From contig JAGZQO010000009.1 of NCBI GenBank assembly GCA_018382125.1, positions 8,616-72,615 on the forward strand: 64,000 bases of DNA. Reading direction: 5' to 3'. The notes below the pieces were generated by a model, which made no database searches, was not told where the DNA came from, and was given only the letters and a program-made list of their open reading frames with translations. Below, in pieces: positions 8,806 through 17,818 of the stretch (the stretch's first letter is position 1; each line of letters begins with the position of its first letter). The DNA comes from Collinsella sp. (GTDB lineage: Bacteria; Actinomycetota; Coriobacteriia; Coriobacteriales; Coriobacteriaceae). The translations under genes were made by a program, and so were the position numbers.

Positions 8806-10259
8806 CGAGCAATCGCCTTCTTAACGCACGCGACGAGCGTCGTTGCCGTCGTCTCGATATCGCGGTCGCCCACGAGCGTACGCACGTCAAACAGAATGCG
8901 GTCATGCGAGGCGCGCGTGACGACCGGCGTGTCGAAATCTTGGACGAGCGAGCGCTTGAGCGCGTCAACGGAAAGACGCTCATCGACAAGACGCACGGCA
9001 ACGCACATGGTGGGCAGCTCGACGGTAGGCAGCGAGCCGCCGCCAGGAGTCGACGACTCCTCGACGATTTCCACCTGCACGGCACACGGGCAGCCAGCCT
9101 TATCGAGACCCGCCACCATCAGCTCGCGCAGCTTACGCGCGCGACGCTCCAGATGAGCCTGCGGCAGCGTAAGCATGTTGAGCACCGGCACCTCGCGATG
9201 GGCCACATCCGCCCCATCCATGTAAATGCGCAATGTGGCCTCGAGCGCCGCCAGCGCGAGCTTGCCCGGACGCAGGGCACGCATAAGCGGATGCGACCCG
9301 CAGGCCTGGACCAGATCGCGACGACCCATGATAATGCCCGCCTGTGCAGCACCGAGCAGCTTATCGCCCGAGCACGACACGATATCGAGCCCCGCCGCGA
9401 CCGAAGCCGGCGTGGGCTCCTCACCGCCGCGCACCAGGATGTCATCGGGCAAAAGTGCGCCCGACCCTTGATCCTCGTAGAACAGCAGGCCATGCTTGTG
9501 GGCCAGGGCGGCAAGCTCCCGAGAGCCCACCTCCTCGTGGAAGCCCTCGATGCGATAGTTGGAAGGATGGACCTTGAGGATCATCGCCGTATCGGGCGTG
9601 ATGGCGCGCTCGTAGTCGCTCAAATGCGTGCGGTTGGTGGCCCCGACCTCGACGAGCTTGGCACCCGAGGCCTCCATAACATCGGGGATACGGAAGCTGC
9701 CGCCGATCTCGACAAGCTCGCCGCGGCTGACGATGACCTCCTTGCCCGCGGCATGGGTCGCCAGCACCAACAGCACGGCGGCCGCGTTATTGTTAACGAC
9801 CAGCGCGTCCTCGGCACCGGTAAGCGAACGGATGAGCTGCGCGGCGTGCTCCTTGCGCGACCCGCGCGAGCAGGTGTCCACGCTGTACTCGAGTGTGCTG
9901 TAGCCGCGCGCGACCTCGGCCACGGCCTTGGCGGCCGACTCCGCGAGCGGGGCTCGACCCAGGTTGGTATGGATGACCACGCCTGTCGCGTTGACGGCAG
10001 GGCGCAGGCTCGGCAGCGCGGAGCGATGCGCACGCCATTCGATGGCCGAGGCCAGCTCGCGCCTGGAACGCGGGGCGGCACCGGCACGAATTGCGGCGCG
10101 CTCCTCGTCGAGCTCGGCCGTGACGGCGGCATGGACCACCGCGTCACAGGTCTCCCCCGCCGCCTTCATAACCGGCCACTCTGCGAGCAGCTCGTTGACG
10201 GAGGGGATGGCGCGCAGGCGGGCGCGCACCTCATCGGACATGTTCTGGCTATCGCTCAT
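8802..10259 (-). CDS. selA: L-seryl-tRNA(Sec) selenium transferase
   Basis: A 485-residue PLP enzyme that converts seryl-tRNA(Sec) to selenocysteinyl-tRNA(Sec) with selenophosphate. The PLP lysine is visible in SCSGDKLLGAAQAG at about residue 300. VINTNLGRAPL-like residues (VIHTNLGRAPLAE) near 93 and NNNAAAVLL near 153 are typical of SelA. The ATG at 10259 has AAGG upstream; a second ATG six codons later is less likely. It is first in selA-selB-selC and starts 76 bases after the molybdopterin oxidoreductase. Selenophosphate would come from selD at 34426. Confidence 0.96.
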   Translation of the reverse strand: MSDSQNMSDEVRARLRAIPSVNELLAEWPVMKAAGETCDAVVHAAVTAELDEERAAIRAGAAPRSRRELASAIEWRAHRSALPSLRPAVNATGVVIHTNLGRAPLAESAAKAVAEVARGYSTLEYSVDTCSRGSRKEHAAQLIRSLTGAEDALVVNNNAAAVLLVLATHAAGKEVIVSRGELVEIGGSFRIPDVMEASGAKLVEVGATNRTHLSDYERAITPDTAMILKVHPSNYRIEGFHEEVGSRELAALAHKHGLLFYEDQGSGALLPDDILVRGGEEPTPASVAAGLDIVSCSGDKLLGAAQAGIIMGRRDLVQACGSHPLMRALRPGKLALAALEATLRIYMDGADVAHREVPVLNMLTLPQAHLERRARKLRELMVAGLDKAGCPCAVQVEIVEESSTPGGGSLPTVELPTMCVAVRLVDERLSVDALKRSLVQDFDTPVVTRASHDRILFDVRTLVGDRDIETTATTLVACVKKAIAR

Positions 10260-10335
10260 GTGCGGCCTTTCAAAACCAAAGGTGAATCAATCGTTCGAAT
10301 GTCAAACTATCAGCCAATTCGATCAGCTGAGTCAA

Positions 10336-12453
10336 TTACTCGCTATTATCCTCGCGCGCCGCGATCTTTTCCACGCGAACGGCGTTTTCCTGGGTGAGCG
10401 CAGCGCCCGTCAACGGGTCCCAACGCAACGGCGTATGGTCGAGCGGCCCGACACCCAGGGCCTGCCGGCCGCCACTCTTAGCACCGAAAGCGCGTCCGCC
10501 GGGAGCGGCCGAGGTGAAGATGCACGCCGGATGCAGATAGGGCGTCGTCTCCACACGCACGCGGTCGCGGCCCATATCGCTCACGAGCTCGACGATCTCG
10601 CCGTCGGCGATGCCCATGCGCGCAGCGGCATCGGCATTCATCTGCACGGCATCCAGGTCCGATCCAGCCTCGGCGGCACCCTGGGCCGCAAGCCTGCGCG
10701 AGGTGTGCGACTCAAAGGGACGGTTACCGCTAATGAGGCGAAACATCCCCGGGCCAGGCTCCACCATGGGAGCGATCCAGTTGGGTACACGACCCATGCC
10801 GGCTCGTTCCCATACGTCGCTTGCCAGCGCAATCTTGCCGCCGGCAAGCGGAATCACCGGCTCACCCGTGCGCGTCGGCAGCGTTATGCCCGTATCGGCC
10901 CAGCCGCACTCCATGAGCTCGTCCAGATTGATCCCAAAAGGCGCCACCTGGGCAGCCGCCAGATCGTCAGACGTAAACTGGAAGTACTCGCCCACGCCAC
11001 ACGCCTGCGCCAGACCGGCAAAAATCTCCCGACCGGGACGTGTGTCGTCATGCTGCACGGGCAGCACGGCGTTGCGGTAGAACACGCGCGAATCGTTGGC
11101 GCCCACGACCGTACCCACGCCGCGGTCGGCCTCCAGATACGTCACGTCGGGCAGCACGAAGTCGGAAGCGCGCGCCGTCTCGGACCAGCGAATATCAATC
11201 GTCACGAGCAAGTCGAGCTGCTGCAAGATGCCCAACCAAGCCTGCGCATTGCCATAGCCCGCACCGGGGTTACTGGCATAGACGATGAGCCCACGCAAAT
11301 CGCCGGCAAGAATCGACTGGCCGATGGTCGTGCACAGACCGCGCTCGGGGTCGACGAGCGGATAGCGTTCGGACCCCAACTTGGGCTCACGTGGCATCGA
11401 CGGCGTCGCGAAACGCGCAGGGTCCAAATCGCCCAACGCAAGCGGTGTGGGCGGGTTGAGGGCACCGCCCGCATGTCCGATGCAGCCCAGCAGCACATCG
11501 ACCAAACAGATAGCGCGCGCGGTCTGGGTGCTATTGGCATACGCGATGCCGATGCCACCATGAAAGCCTGCATCCACCACAGCGGCAGGCGCGGCGGCAG
11601 CTAGCTCGCGCGCCGTGGCGACAATCTCTGCGGCCGGCACGTCGCACATCGACTCGGCCCACTCGGGCGTCCAAGCACTGGCCGCCTGCGCCAGCTCGTC
11701 AAAACCCGTGGTATAGCGGTCCACGAACTCGTGATCGTACAGGTCCTCGGCTACCAGCACATGTGCGATACCCAGCAGCAACGCCAGATCGCATCCAGGA
11801 CGTACGCGCAGCCAGCGGTCGGCAAGCGCGGCCGAGCCGCTGCGCCGGGGGTCAACCACGACGATCTTCGCCCCGCGCCGGCGCGCATCGTTGAGCGCGT
11901 CAACGGCCCCCATCGTCGACGAATCGACAATGGAACGCCCCAGGTACATGATGCAGTCGGTATGCGCAAGGTCGGAGGCGGGGCTATAGCCCAGGCTGTG
12001 CTCCCAACCGGTAAGTCGGCTTACCTCGCAGGCACCGTCGGCACCGTATACGTTGGGCGAACCCAGCGCATGCATAAAACGATAGGCCCAGTAGCGGTCG
12101 AACGAGGGAACGCCGAGCGTCATACCCAGTGCACGAGGCCCGCACTCGTCAACAATCCCCAAAAGGCGCTCGGCAATCTGAGCAAACGCCTCGTCCCAGG
12201 TAATCGCATCGAACCCCGAGCCATCAGCTCGTCGGCGCATGGGGTGCATGATGCGGTCGCGCTCGTCAAACGGCATTGCCAGGCGATGGCGCCCGCGGGC
12301 GCACAGGGCACGCGCCGCGCACGGATGCCCCACAACCGGCAACTCAGCCACCACACGACCGTCCTCAACGCGTGCCGCAAAGGCGCAATCGGCATAGCAT
12401 CCCCCGCATGTGGTCACCACGGCGCGACCGTCACGCTTCACAGCAGATGCCAT
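10336..12453 (-). CDS. Cytoplasmic molybdopterin oxidoreductase, DMSO reductase superfamily (PhsA/PsrA-like)
   Basis: A 705-residue catalytic subunit with an N-terminal 4Fe-4S site (CGGCYADC and CARALCARG) and bis-MGD binding signatures such as YASNPGAGYGN and the C-terminal dinucleotide-binding domain. The likely Mo ligand is Cys in GADGACEVSRLTG, at about residue 152. The substrate is unknown; relatives reduce polysulfide or thiosulfate. No Tat signal is seen when the RBS-supported ATG (AAAGGGG, 12453) is used. No Fe-S or membrane-anchor partner gene lies beside it, which is unusual. It sits between the formate channel gene and selA. It has Cys rather than a UGA codon at the ligand position. 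Confidence 0.85.
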   Translation of the reverse strand: MASAVKRDGRAVVTTCGGCYADCAFAARVEDGRVVAELPVVGHPCAARALCARGRHRLAMPFDERDRIMHPMRRRADGSGFDAITWDEAFAQIAERLLGIVDECGPRALGMTLGVPSFDRYWAYRFMHALGSPNVYGADGACEVSRLTGWEHSLGYSPASDLAHTDCIMYLGRSIVDSSTMGAVDALNDARRRGAKIVVVDPRRSGSAALADRWLRVRPGCDLALLLGIAHVLVAEDLYDHEFVDRYTTGFDELAQAASAWTPEWAESMCDVPAAEIVATARELAAAAPAAVVDAGFHGGIGIAYANSTQTARAICLVDVLLGCIGHAGGALNPPTPLALGDLDPARFATPSMPREPKLGSERYPLVDPERGLCTTIGQSILAGDLRGLIVYASNPGAGYGNAQAWLGILQQLDLLVTIDIRWSETARASDFVLPDVTYLEADRGVGTVVGANDSRVFYRNAVLPVQHDDTRPGREIFAGLAQACGVGEYFQFTSDDLAAAQVAPFGINLDELMECGWADTGITLPTRTGEPVIPLAGGKIALASDVWERAGMGRVPNWIAPMVEPGPGMFRLISGNRPFESHTSRRLAAQGAAEAGSDLDAVQMNADAAARMGIADGEIVELVSDMGRDRVRVETTPYLHPACIFTSAAPGGRAFGAKSGGRQALGVGPLDHTPLRWDPLTGAALTQENAVRVEKIAAREDNSE

Positions 12454-12522
12454 CTCGATTACCCCTTTCATCAGCCAAACACAACAGGCCAACAGCCCGA
12501 CAACGAGCCCCAGACCCAAATA

Positions 12523-12553
12523 GCCTCCCGCACGGCAACGCCCCGCGGGAGGC
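12523..12553 (-). terminator. Hairpin between focA and the oxidoreductase gene
   Basis: A 9-bp perfect stem, GCCTCCCGC with GCGGGAGGC, 22 bases downstream of the focA stop. The T tract is short (TATTT), so it may be an attenuating rather than a full terminator. Confidence 0.55.
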
Positions 12554-12575
12554 CCAACGTCAAACAGACGGTACC

Positions 12576-13415
12576 TTACGCCTCGGACTTCTTAGCGTAG
12601 ATAAACCAGTAGCCGAGCGCGATCAGAACCGCGCCGCCCACGATGTTGCCCAGCGTGGCGGCGGACAAGTTAAACGCAATGCCCGCAGCGTTGAGTGCAT
12701 CGGCGCCGGCGACGTCGGCACCATAGCCGAACGCGTGCATCACGGCACCCATGGGCAAAAAGTACATGTTGGCGACGCAGTGCTCAAAACCGCAGGCCAC
12801 AAAAGCGGCGATGGGCAGCAGAATGCCCACAACCTTATCGACCACGGTCTTGCCGGCGGTACCGATCCACACGGCCAGGCACACAAAGATGTTGCACAGG
12901 ATGCCACGGAAGAAGATCGTCACCCAGTCGATCGTCACCTTGCCGGCGGCGACGCTCACCATGGAATTGGCGACCGCCTCGCCGTTGAGCTTGTAAATGC
13001 CGGCCATATACACCAAAAAGACGATGAACAGGGCACCGACAAAATTGCCGACCCACACGACGACCCATGCCTTGAGCATCTGAGCCAGGGTGATCTTTTT
13101 GCTCTTGAGCGCGCAGACCATAAGCGAATTACCGGTAAACAGCTCGGCGCCGCACACCAGTACCAGCACCAGGCCCAGGCAAAAGCACAGACCGCCCACG
13201 ACGCGCTGGGCACCCCAGCCCAGCGTGCTGTCGCTCAAGAACACGGTAAAGAACAGGCCACCGAAGGCAATAAACGCACCGGCGAACATTGCCAACAGAA
13301 AGGCCTTTGCGACCGGCAGGTTGGCCTTGGTCACGCCGGCGGCCTCGGTCTTGGCCTCGATCGCGGCGGGCGCCAGGCAATCGGGAGCGGGATATTCTGC
13401 CTTGGAATCTGCCAT
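12576..13415 (-). CDS. focA: Formate/nitrite transporter (FocA family)
   Basis: A 279-residue membrane channel of the FNT family, with six predicted helices. The segments FAGAFIAFGGLFFTVFL and GAELFTGNSLMVCAL match the family's first signature and the slit region. GFEHCVANMYFLPMGA around residue 205 is the second FNT signature and contains the conserved pore His. It probably exchanges formate with the medium and feeds the adjacent formate hydrogenlyase. It starts 39 bases after hycI, on the same strand and likely in the same transcript. The ATG at 13415 is preceded by GAAGTG. Nitrite or hydrosulfide as substrate cannot be excluded from sequence alone. Confidence 0.9.
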   Translation of the reverse strand: MADSKAEYPAPDCLAPAAIEAKTEAAGVTKANLPVAKAFLLAMFAGAFIAFGGLFFTVFLSDSTLGWGAQRVVGGLCFCLGLVLVLVCGAELFTGNSLMVCALKSKKITLAQMLKAWVVVWVGNFVGALFIVFLVYMAGIYKLNGEAVANSMVSVAAGKVTIDWVTIFFRGILCNIFVCLAVWIGTAGKTVVDKVVGILLPIAAFVACGFEHCVANMYFLPMGAVMHAFGYGADVAGADALNAAGIAFNLSAATLGNIVGGAVLIALGYWFIYAKKSEA

Positions 13416-13454
13416 GTCAATCACTTCTTTCCTAATCAGCAGGGACAAGCGCAC

Positions 13455-13958
13455 CTATTGCTCTTGTCCCAAGCGGACAAAGTGGGAAAAGTCGTTGGCG
13501 GCCACGGCGTCGTACACGGCGTCGACGGCGTCAAAGACTTCCGGGGACATGGGGTTGTAGAACTCCGTGTCGCCCGGCTGAATCCCTATGAAGACGATAT
13601 CTTCGCACGATTGCTCAATCTCTTCGATCAGAATCGACAAGGGAAGCGAATGCGTGGTGAACATCGACTTGCGCGCGACGTCGGTCTTATCGAGCAGGCG
13701 GATGGCACCGACGGGCAGCGCCATGTCGGCGGCATCGACCAACACTAGGCGCGGCGGACGCTCGCGCTTGACCTCGATGATGTCGTCCTCGGGCGTCTGA
13801 CCACCGTCGATGGTGTACCAACCGGCGATGGGCGTGTCCTCCATCTTTTTGGAGAGCACGGGGCCAGCGGCATCGTCGGCGCGCAGCACGCTTCCCGCCG
13901 TGAGCACAATGCCCGCAAACGGGGCGTCGTTCACACGGCCATCCACAACGCGACCCAT
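13455..13958 (-). CDS. hycI: Hydrogenase maturation endopeptidase (HycI type)
   Basis: A 167-residue protease that clips the C-terminal tail of the hydrogenase large subunit after nickel insertion. The N-terminal GSVLRADDAAGP carries the conserved Asp that senses nickel, and LVLVDAADMALPVG the second conserved Asp. The later His in THSLPLSILIEE matches the third ligand position. Its target is the large subunit at 16043-17815, which has a removable tail after DPCYSCTDR. It overlaps hycH by one base (TAATG). Confidence 0.88.
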   Translation of the reverse strand: MGRVVDGRVNDAPFAGIVLTAGSVLRADDAAGPVLSKKMEDTPIAGWYTIDGGQTPEDDIIEVKRERPPRLVLVDAADMALPVGAIRLLDKTDVARKSMFTTHSLPLSILIEEIEQSCEDIVFIGIQPGDTEFYNPMSPEVFDAVDAVYDAVAANDFSHFVRLGQEQ

Positions 13959-14539
13959 TACTGCAACCTCCCCGTCAGATACACGCCCGACACATCGCGC
14001 ACGCGCTCAACCAGATCGCGAAACTTCATTAAGAACGCAACCTGCTGGGCATGCAGGCCAAAGTCGTCATCGAACACCGAGATGCCGGCCTTGGCCGAAC
14101 CGCGAAAACCGCGATCGTCGAGCAGCGTGTCACAGGCCTCGAGCAGCGACGGCACCGCCGCCTTGTCGAGCTGGCACTCGCCAAAGGAGCGGATGGCCTC
14201 GAACTTGGTCTTGGCCTCCCCCTCCGGCAGCGCGTCGATAAGCGTATAGAACACGTTCACCGGCACCGACAGGCGCGGCTCAAAGCAGTCGAGCACGCCG
14301 GTGTGGTGGCCCACGGCGAGCGTGTAGTACAGCACGTCGCAGGCCTCCTGGGGAACGTCTTCCTCGGTCTCCACAAACTTACGCGTGAGCTCATAGAAGA
14401 CCACCTGGTCGGGCGTATGGCCCAGGCAGGGGTCGGCGACGCCCTCGGCGGCCTCGTCGCTTGCGCGCGAGGCGTCGCCAAAAGAGCCGCCGAGCATGCC
14501 GGGGCCCGCAAAGTAACCAGAGCGGTCCGTGAGCTCCAT
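13958..14539 (-). CDS. hycH: Formate hydrogenlyase maturation protein HycH-like
   Basis: A 193-residue soluble protein. HycH is needed for maturation of the hydrogenase large subunit of formate hydrogenlyase, and its mechanism is poorly known. The assignment rests on position between hycG and hycI and on the HycH-like stretch VVFYELTRKFVETEEDVPQEA with DVLYYTLAVGHHTGVLDCF. It is about 55 residues longer than the E. coli protein. No cofactor motif is visible. Confidence 0.75.
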   Translation of the reverse strand: MELTDRSGYFAGPGMLGGSFGDASRASDEAAEGVADPCLGHTPDQVVFYELTRKFVETEEDVPQEACDVLYYTLAVGHHTGVLDCFEPRLSVPVNVFYTLIDALPEGEAKTKFEAIRSFGECQLDKAAVPSLLEACDTLLDDRGFRGSAKAGISVFDDDFGLHAQQVAFLMKFRDLVERVRDVSGVYLTGRLQ

Positions 14540-15322
14540 CTAGCGACCTCCGGCCAGCACCAGATCCTGCAGCGCCGAGTAGACCTCAACGCGGCGAGGA
14601 TCGTCCTGCTTGTCGATGAGCAGCGCCATGGCACCGCGGATATCGCCCCTGGGCGCACCCTCGAGCGTGTCCATAAACTCGTTGGCCAGGTCGCGGCCGT
14701 AACGGTAGCCGCTCATGGCACGAGCCTCGCGCTCGATGGCAACGCGCAGCTTGTACGGCACGCCGGGGTGCAGGATATCGGCCTGCTCGCCGGCGGCCTC
14801 CACCGTAGTCTCGGCATGGAGCTTTTGGTCCAGCAGGCCAAGTGCCATGGCAAAGCCGTAGATGGTCTGCGCGGGGCTGGGCGGGCAGCCGGGGATGTAG
14901 ACATCGACCGGCAGAATCTTATCCGTGCCGCCCCAGACGCAGTAGTTGTCGTAGAAGATGCCGCCGGTGCAGCCGCACGCGCCATAGGACACCACGATCT
15001 TGGGATCGGGTGCGGCCTCAAAGGCGCGCAGGGCCGGCATGCGCATGGCACGCGTTACGGCGCCGGTGTACAGCAGCACATCGGCGTGACGGGGCGAGGG
15101 CACGACCTTGATGCCAAAGCGCTCGACGTCGAAGACGGGCGTGATGGAACCGAAGATCTCGATCTCGCAGCCGTTGCAGCCGCCGCAGTCAATACGGTAG
15201 ACGTACACCGAGCGCTTGATCTTCTTAAGAAGGGTCGCCTTGGCCTTCTCGATGCTCTCGTCGAGCTCGATCTTGGTCGGGCGGTACTGGAGCCGCTCGG
15301 GCAAAAGCGTGGGTTCGGCCAT
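14540..15322 (-). CDS. hycG: Hydrogenase small subunit HycG/HyfI (NuoB-like)
   Basis: A 260-residue subunit carrying the proximal 4Fe-4S cluster next to the NiFe site. Cluster ligands are visible as CGGCNGCE (about 46-53), GACGCTGG (about 114) and PGCPPSP (about 144). The roughly 100-residue C-terminal part after these motifs is not present in NuoB of complex I but is typical of the formate hydrogenlyase type. It is flanked by hycF and hycH with 1-2 base gaps, so it is part of the operon. Confidence 0.93.
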   Translation of the reverse strand: MAEPTLLPERLQYRPTKIELDESIEKAKATLLKKIKRSVYVYRIDCGGCNGCEIEIFGSITPVFDVERFGIKVVPSPRHADVLLYTGAVTRAMRMPALRAFEAAPDPKIVVSYGACGCTGGIFYDNYCVWGGTDKILPVDVYIPGCPPSPAQTIYGFAMALGLLDQKLHAETTVEAAGEQADILHPGVPYKLRVAIEREARAMSGYRYGRDLANEFMDTLEGAPRGDIRGAMALLIDKQDDPRRVEVYSALQDLVLAGGR

Positions 15323-15324
15323 GG

Positions 15325-16041
15325 TTACTCCTCCTTCGTTTCAAAATCCATGATGATGCCCTCGACCGGCGCCGGACCGGCGGGAATCTCGGGCGCATCG
15401 GGGTTGAGCTCGCGGTCGATATACTCCGGGTTCACGCCGTGGCCGCCCAGATACTCCATGCCGGGGCCCTGGGGCTCACCGGACGCAAGCGTCTCGTTGG
15501 CAGCCATGCCGGCAGCGTTGCCGGTCTTTACGGCCGAGGCGGCGCGCAGGGCGTCGAGCTCGCGCTTGCACTCCTGGCACATACCGACGGTACGGGCAGC
15601 CTGCTCGGCCTCCATGCCGCCGGCCTTTTGCAGCAGGCGCTTTGCGTAGTCGATCTCCTTGTGCGGGGCAAACGGCTTGCCGCAGCGCGAGCAGTGCTCG
15701 AGCGTATAGACGCTCTTGCTGGTGAGGTCGTCCTTGCTCATGACGGCAAGCTCAAACTCCTCGGTGAGCTTGATGGCCTCCATGGGGCAGGCTTCCTCGC
15801 AGCGGCCGCAAAAGATGCAGCGGCCGTAGTCGATCGACCAGGTAATGGTATCGGCCGCAAGGTCGGTGTCCATGCGAATGGCATCGGCCGGGCACGCCAC
15901 GCCGCAGGCACCGCAGGCGATGCAGAGCTCGGCATTGTGCTCGGGCTTGCCGCGCATGTCCTTATTGGTGGGGAACGGCGCAAACGGGTACTTGACCGTC
16001 GCGTCGCCGGCCTTGGCGTTAACCTTCCAAAGCTTCAGCAT
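15325..16041 (-). CDS. hycF: Hydrogenase ferredoxin-like subunit HycF/HyfH (NuoI-like)
   Basis: A 238-residue electron carrier with two 4Fe-4S motifs, CIACGACGVACP and CIFCGRCEEACP, in the first 90 residues. The rest contains a second Cys group, CSRCGKPF and CQECKRE, resembling a zinc-ribbon or rubredoxin-like knuckle also seen in HycF. It passes electrons from the formate dehydrogenase side to the small subunit. The ATG at 16041 sits two bases from the stop of the large subunit gene; the longer frame upstream is not used because it lies inside that gene. Confidence 0.92.
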   Translation of the reverse strand: MLKLWKVNAKAGDATVKYPFAPFPTNKDMRGKPEHNAELCIACGACGVACPADAIRMDTDLAADTITWSIDYGRCIFCGRCEEACPMEAIKLTEEFELAVMSKDDLTSKSVYTLEHCSRCGKPFAPHKEIDYAKRLLQKAGGMEAEQAARTVGMCQECKRELDALRAASAVKTGNAAGMAANETLASGEPQGPGMEYLGGHGVNPEYIDRELNPDAPEIPAGPAPVEGIIMDFETKEE

Positions 16042-16042
16042 A

Positions 16043-17815
16043 TTAGAGCGCCTCCTCATCGAGCGGAGCGGCCAAGGTGCCCTCGCCCGCAAGCGGCGAC
16101 TTGTCGCGCCAGACGTTCTCGAACTGCTCCTTGTCGAGCACGTGGTCGCGCTTGGCGGCGACATCGGTCACCGTCACGCGATCGGTGCAGGAGTAGCACG
16201 GGTCGAGCGAGCCGACGATCAGCGCCGCGTCGCCCACGGTGTTGCCGCGGAACATGTAGCGCAGGACCGGCCAGTTGCTGTACGTGGCGGCCTTGGCGCG
16301 CCAGCGGTAGCACTTCTGGTTATTGCCGAGCATGGCCCAGTGCACGTCCTCGCCGCGCGGCGCCTCGGTGGCGCCGATGGCGTACTTGTGCGGGGTGTAC
16401 TCCCAATCCGTGGTGAGGATGGGGCCCGACGGGCAGTTCTCGAGCATGGTCTCGATCATGTCGATCGAATCGTAGACCTCCTGGATGCGGACGGCGGTAC
16501 GGCCGAAGGCGTCGCAGGTGTCGGCCGTGGCGGCGTGCATCTTTTGGACGTCCGGATCGGCGTAGCCGTCGAAGGGATGGTCAAAGCGCACGTCGCGGGC
16601 ATAGCCCGAGCCACGCATGAGCGGGCCGACCGGCGAGAAGTCGCGTGCAATCTTGCGGTCCAAGATGCCGATACCGCTCGTACGCTCAATAAAGTTGGGC
16701 GTGGAGAGCAGCACGTCGACGAGCTCCTGAACCTCGGAGCGCAGCTGGTGGATGGTCGTGAGCGTGGAGAGCTTCTGCTCAGCCAAAATGTCGCGACGCA
16801 CGCCGCCGATCACGTTGAGGCCGTAGGTCTTGCGGTGACCGGAGAGCTTCTCGGCCAGGTCCATGGACTTCTCGCGGACGCGGAAGAACTGCTGGAAGCC
16901 GGAGTCGAAGCCCGTGTAGTGCGACGCCAGGCCAATGTTGAGCAGATGCGAGTGCAGGCGCTCAACCTCGAGCATGATGGCGCGGATGTACTGGGCGCGC
17001 GGCGGGACATGGATGCCCTGAGCGCGCTCGACGGCCTCGGCGTAGGCCACCGAGTGGGCGCAGCCGCAGATGCCGCAGATGCGGTCGGCGAGGAACGTCA
17101 CGGCGTCATAGTTCAGGCGCGTCTCGGCAACCTTCTCCATGCCGCGGTGCACGTAGAACAGACGGTAGTCGGCGTCGACGATCGTCTCGCCCTCAACGAA
17201 CAGGCGGAAGTGGCCAGGCTCGTCGGAGGTAATGTGCAACGGGCCCATGGGAACGAGCGTCGTCTCCTTGCCCTTGGTATCGGCCAAGAACTCGTAGTTT
17301 TCCATGTCGCTCGCGGGAGCGGGACGGAAGCGGTAGTCCATGGAGTCCTTGCGCAGCGGGTACAGGCCGCTGGGCCAATCGTCGGGCAGCACCAGGCGAC
17401 GACGATCGGGCAGACCCTCGGGGATCAGGCCGAACATATCGCGCAGCTCGCGCTCGCCCCACACGCAGGCGGGAACGAACGGCGTCACGGACGGGAACTT
17501 CATCTTGGCGGGATCGACCTCGGCACGCACGGTCACCCAGCCGGGGTCCTCCCCCTCCATGGAGATGACGTAGTACACGGCATAACGGCCGCACAGGCTG
17601 CGCTCGTCGTTGCCGATGATCACGGGGATCCAGCCGTAGCGTTCGTAGTACAGGTAGTGGACGGCCTCGGGCAGCTTGTCCTGCTTGACGGTGATCGTCA
17701 GCTGGTCCTCGCACTGCCACTCGACCTTCTCGATGCAGCCCGGAACGGCGCGGCGCAGGGCCTCGACATGGCTCTCGCAGCGACGGGCATACACCTTGTT
17801 CTCAGTTTCAATCAT
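16043..17815 (-). CDS. hyfG: [NiFe]-hydrogenase large subunit, group 4 (HycE/HyfG), with NuoC-like N-terminus
   Basis: A 590-residue catalytic subunit that reduces protons to H2. Residues 1 to about 170 form a NuoC-like domain (WGERELRDMFGLIPEG), and the rest is NuoD-like. NiFe ligands are RICGICGCAHS at about 244 and DPCYSCTDR near residue 545. About 40 residues follow the last Cys motif and are expected to be removed by HycI. The length agrees with E. coli HycE/HyfG (about 570). It lies three bases downstream of hyfF. The ligands are Cys; there is no selenocysteine in this subunit. Confidence 0.95.
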   Translation of the reverse strand: MIETENKVYARRCESHVEALRRAVPGCIEKVEWQCEDQLTITVKQDKLPEAVHYLYYERYGWIPVIIGNDERSLCGRYAVYYVISMEGEDPGWVTVRAEVDPAKMKFPSVTPFVPACVWGERELRDMFGLIPEGLPDRRRLVLPDDWPSGLYPLRKDSMDYRFRPAPASDMENYEFLADTKGKETTLVPMGPLHITSDEPGHFRLFVEGETIVDADYRLFYVHRGMEKVAETRLNYDAVTFLADRICGICGCAHSVAYAEAVERAQGIHVPPRAQYIRAIMLEVERLHSHLLNIGLASHYTGFDSGFQQFFRVREKSMDLAEKLSGHRKTYGLNVIGGVRRDILAEQKLSTLTTIHQLRSEVQELVDVLLSTPNFIERTSGIGILDRKIARDFSPVGPLMRGSGYARDVRFDHPFDGYADPDVQKMHAATADTCDAFGRTAVRIQEVYDSIDMIETMLENCPSGPILTTDWEYTPHKYAIGATEAPRGEDVHWAMLGNNQKCYRWRAKAATYSNWPVLRYMFRGNTVGDAALIVGSLDPCYSCTDRVTVTDVAAKRDHVLDKEQFENVWRDKSPLAGEGTLAAPLDEEAL

Positions 17816-17818
17816 TCG

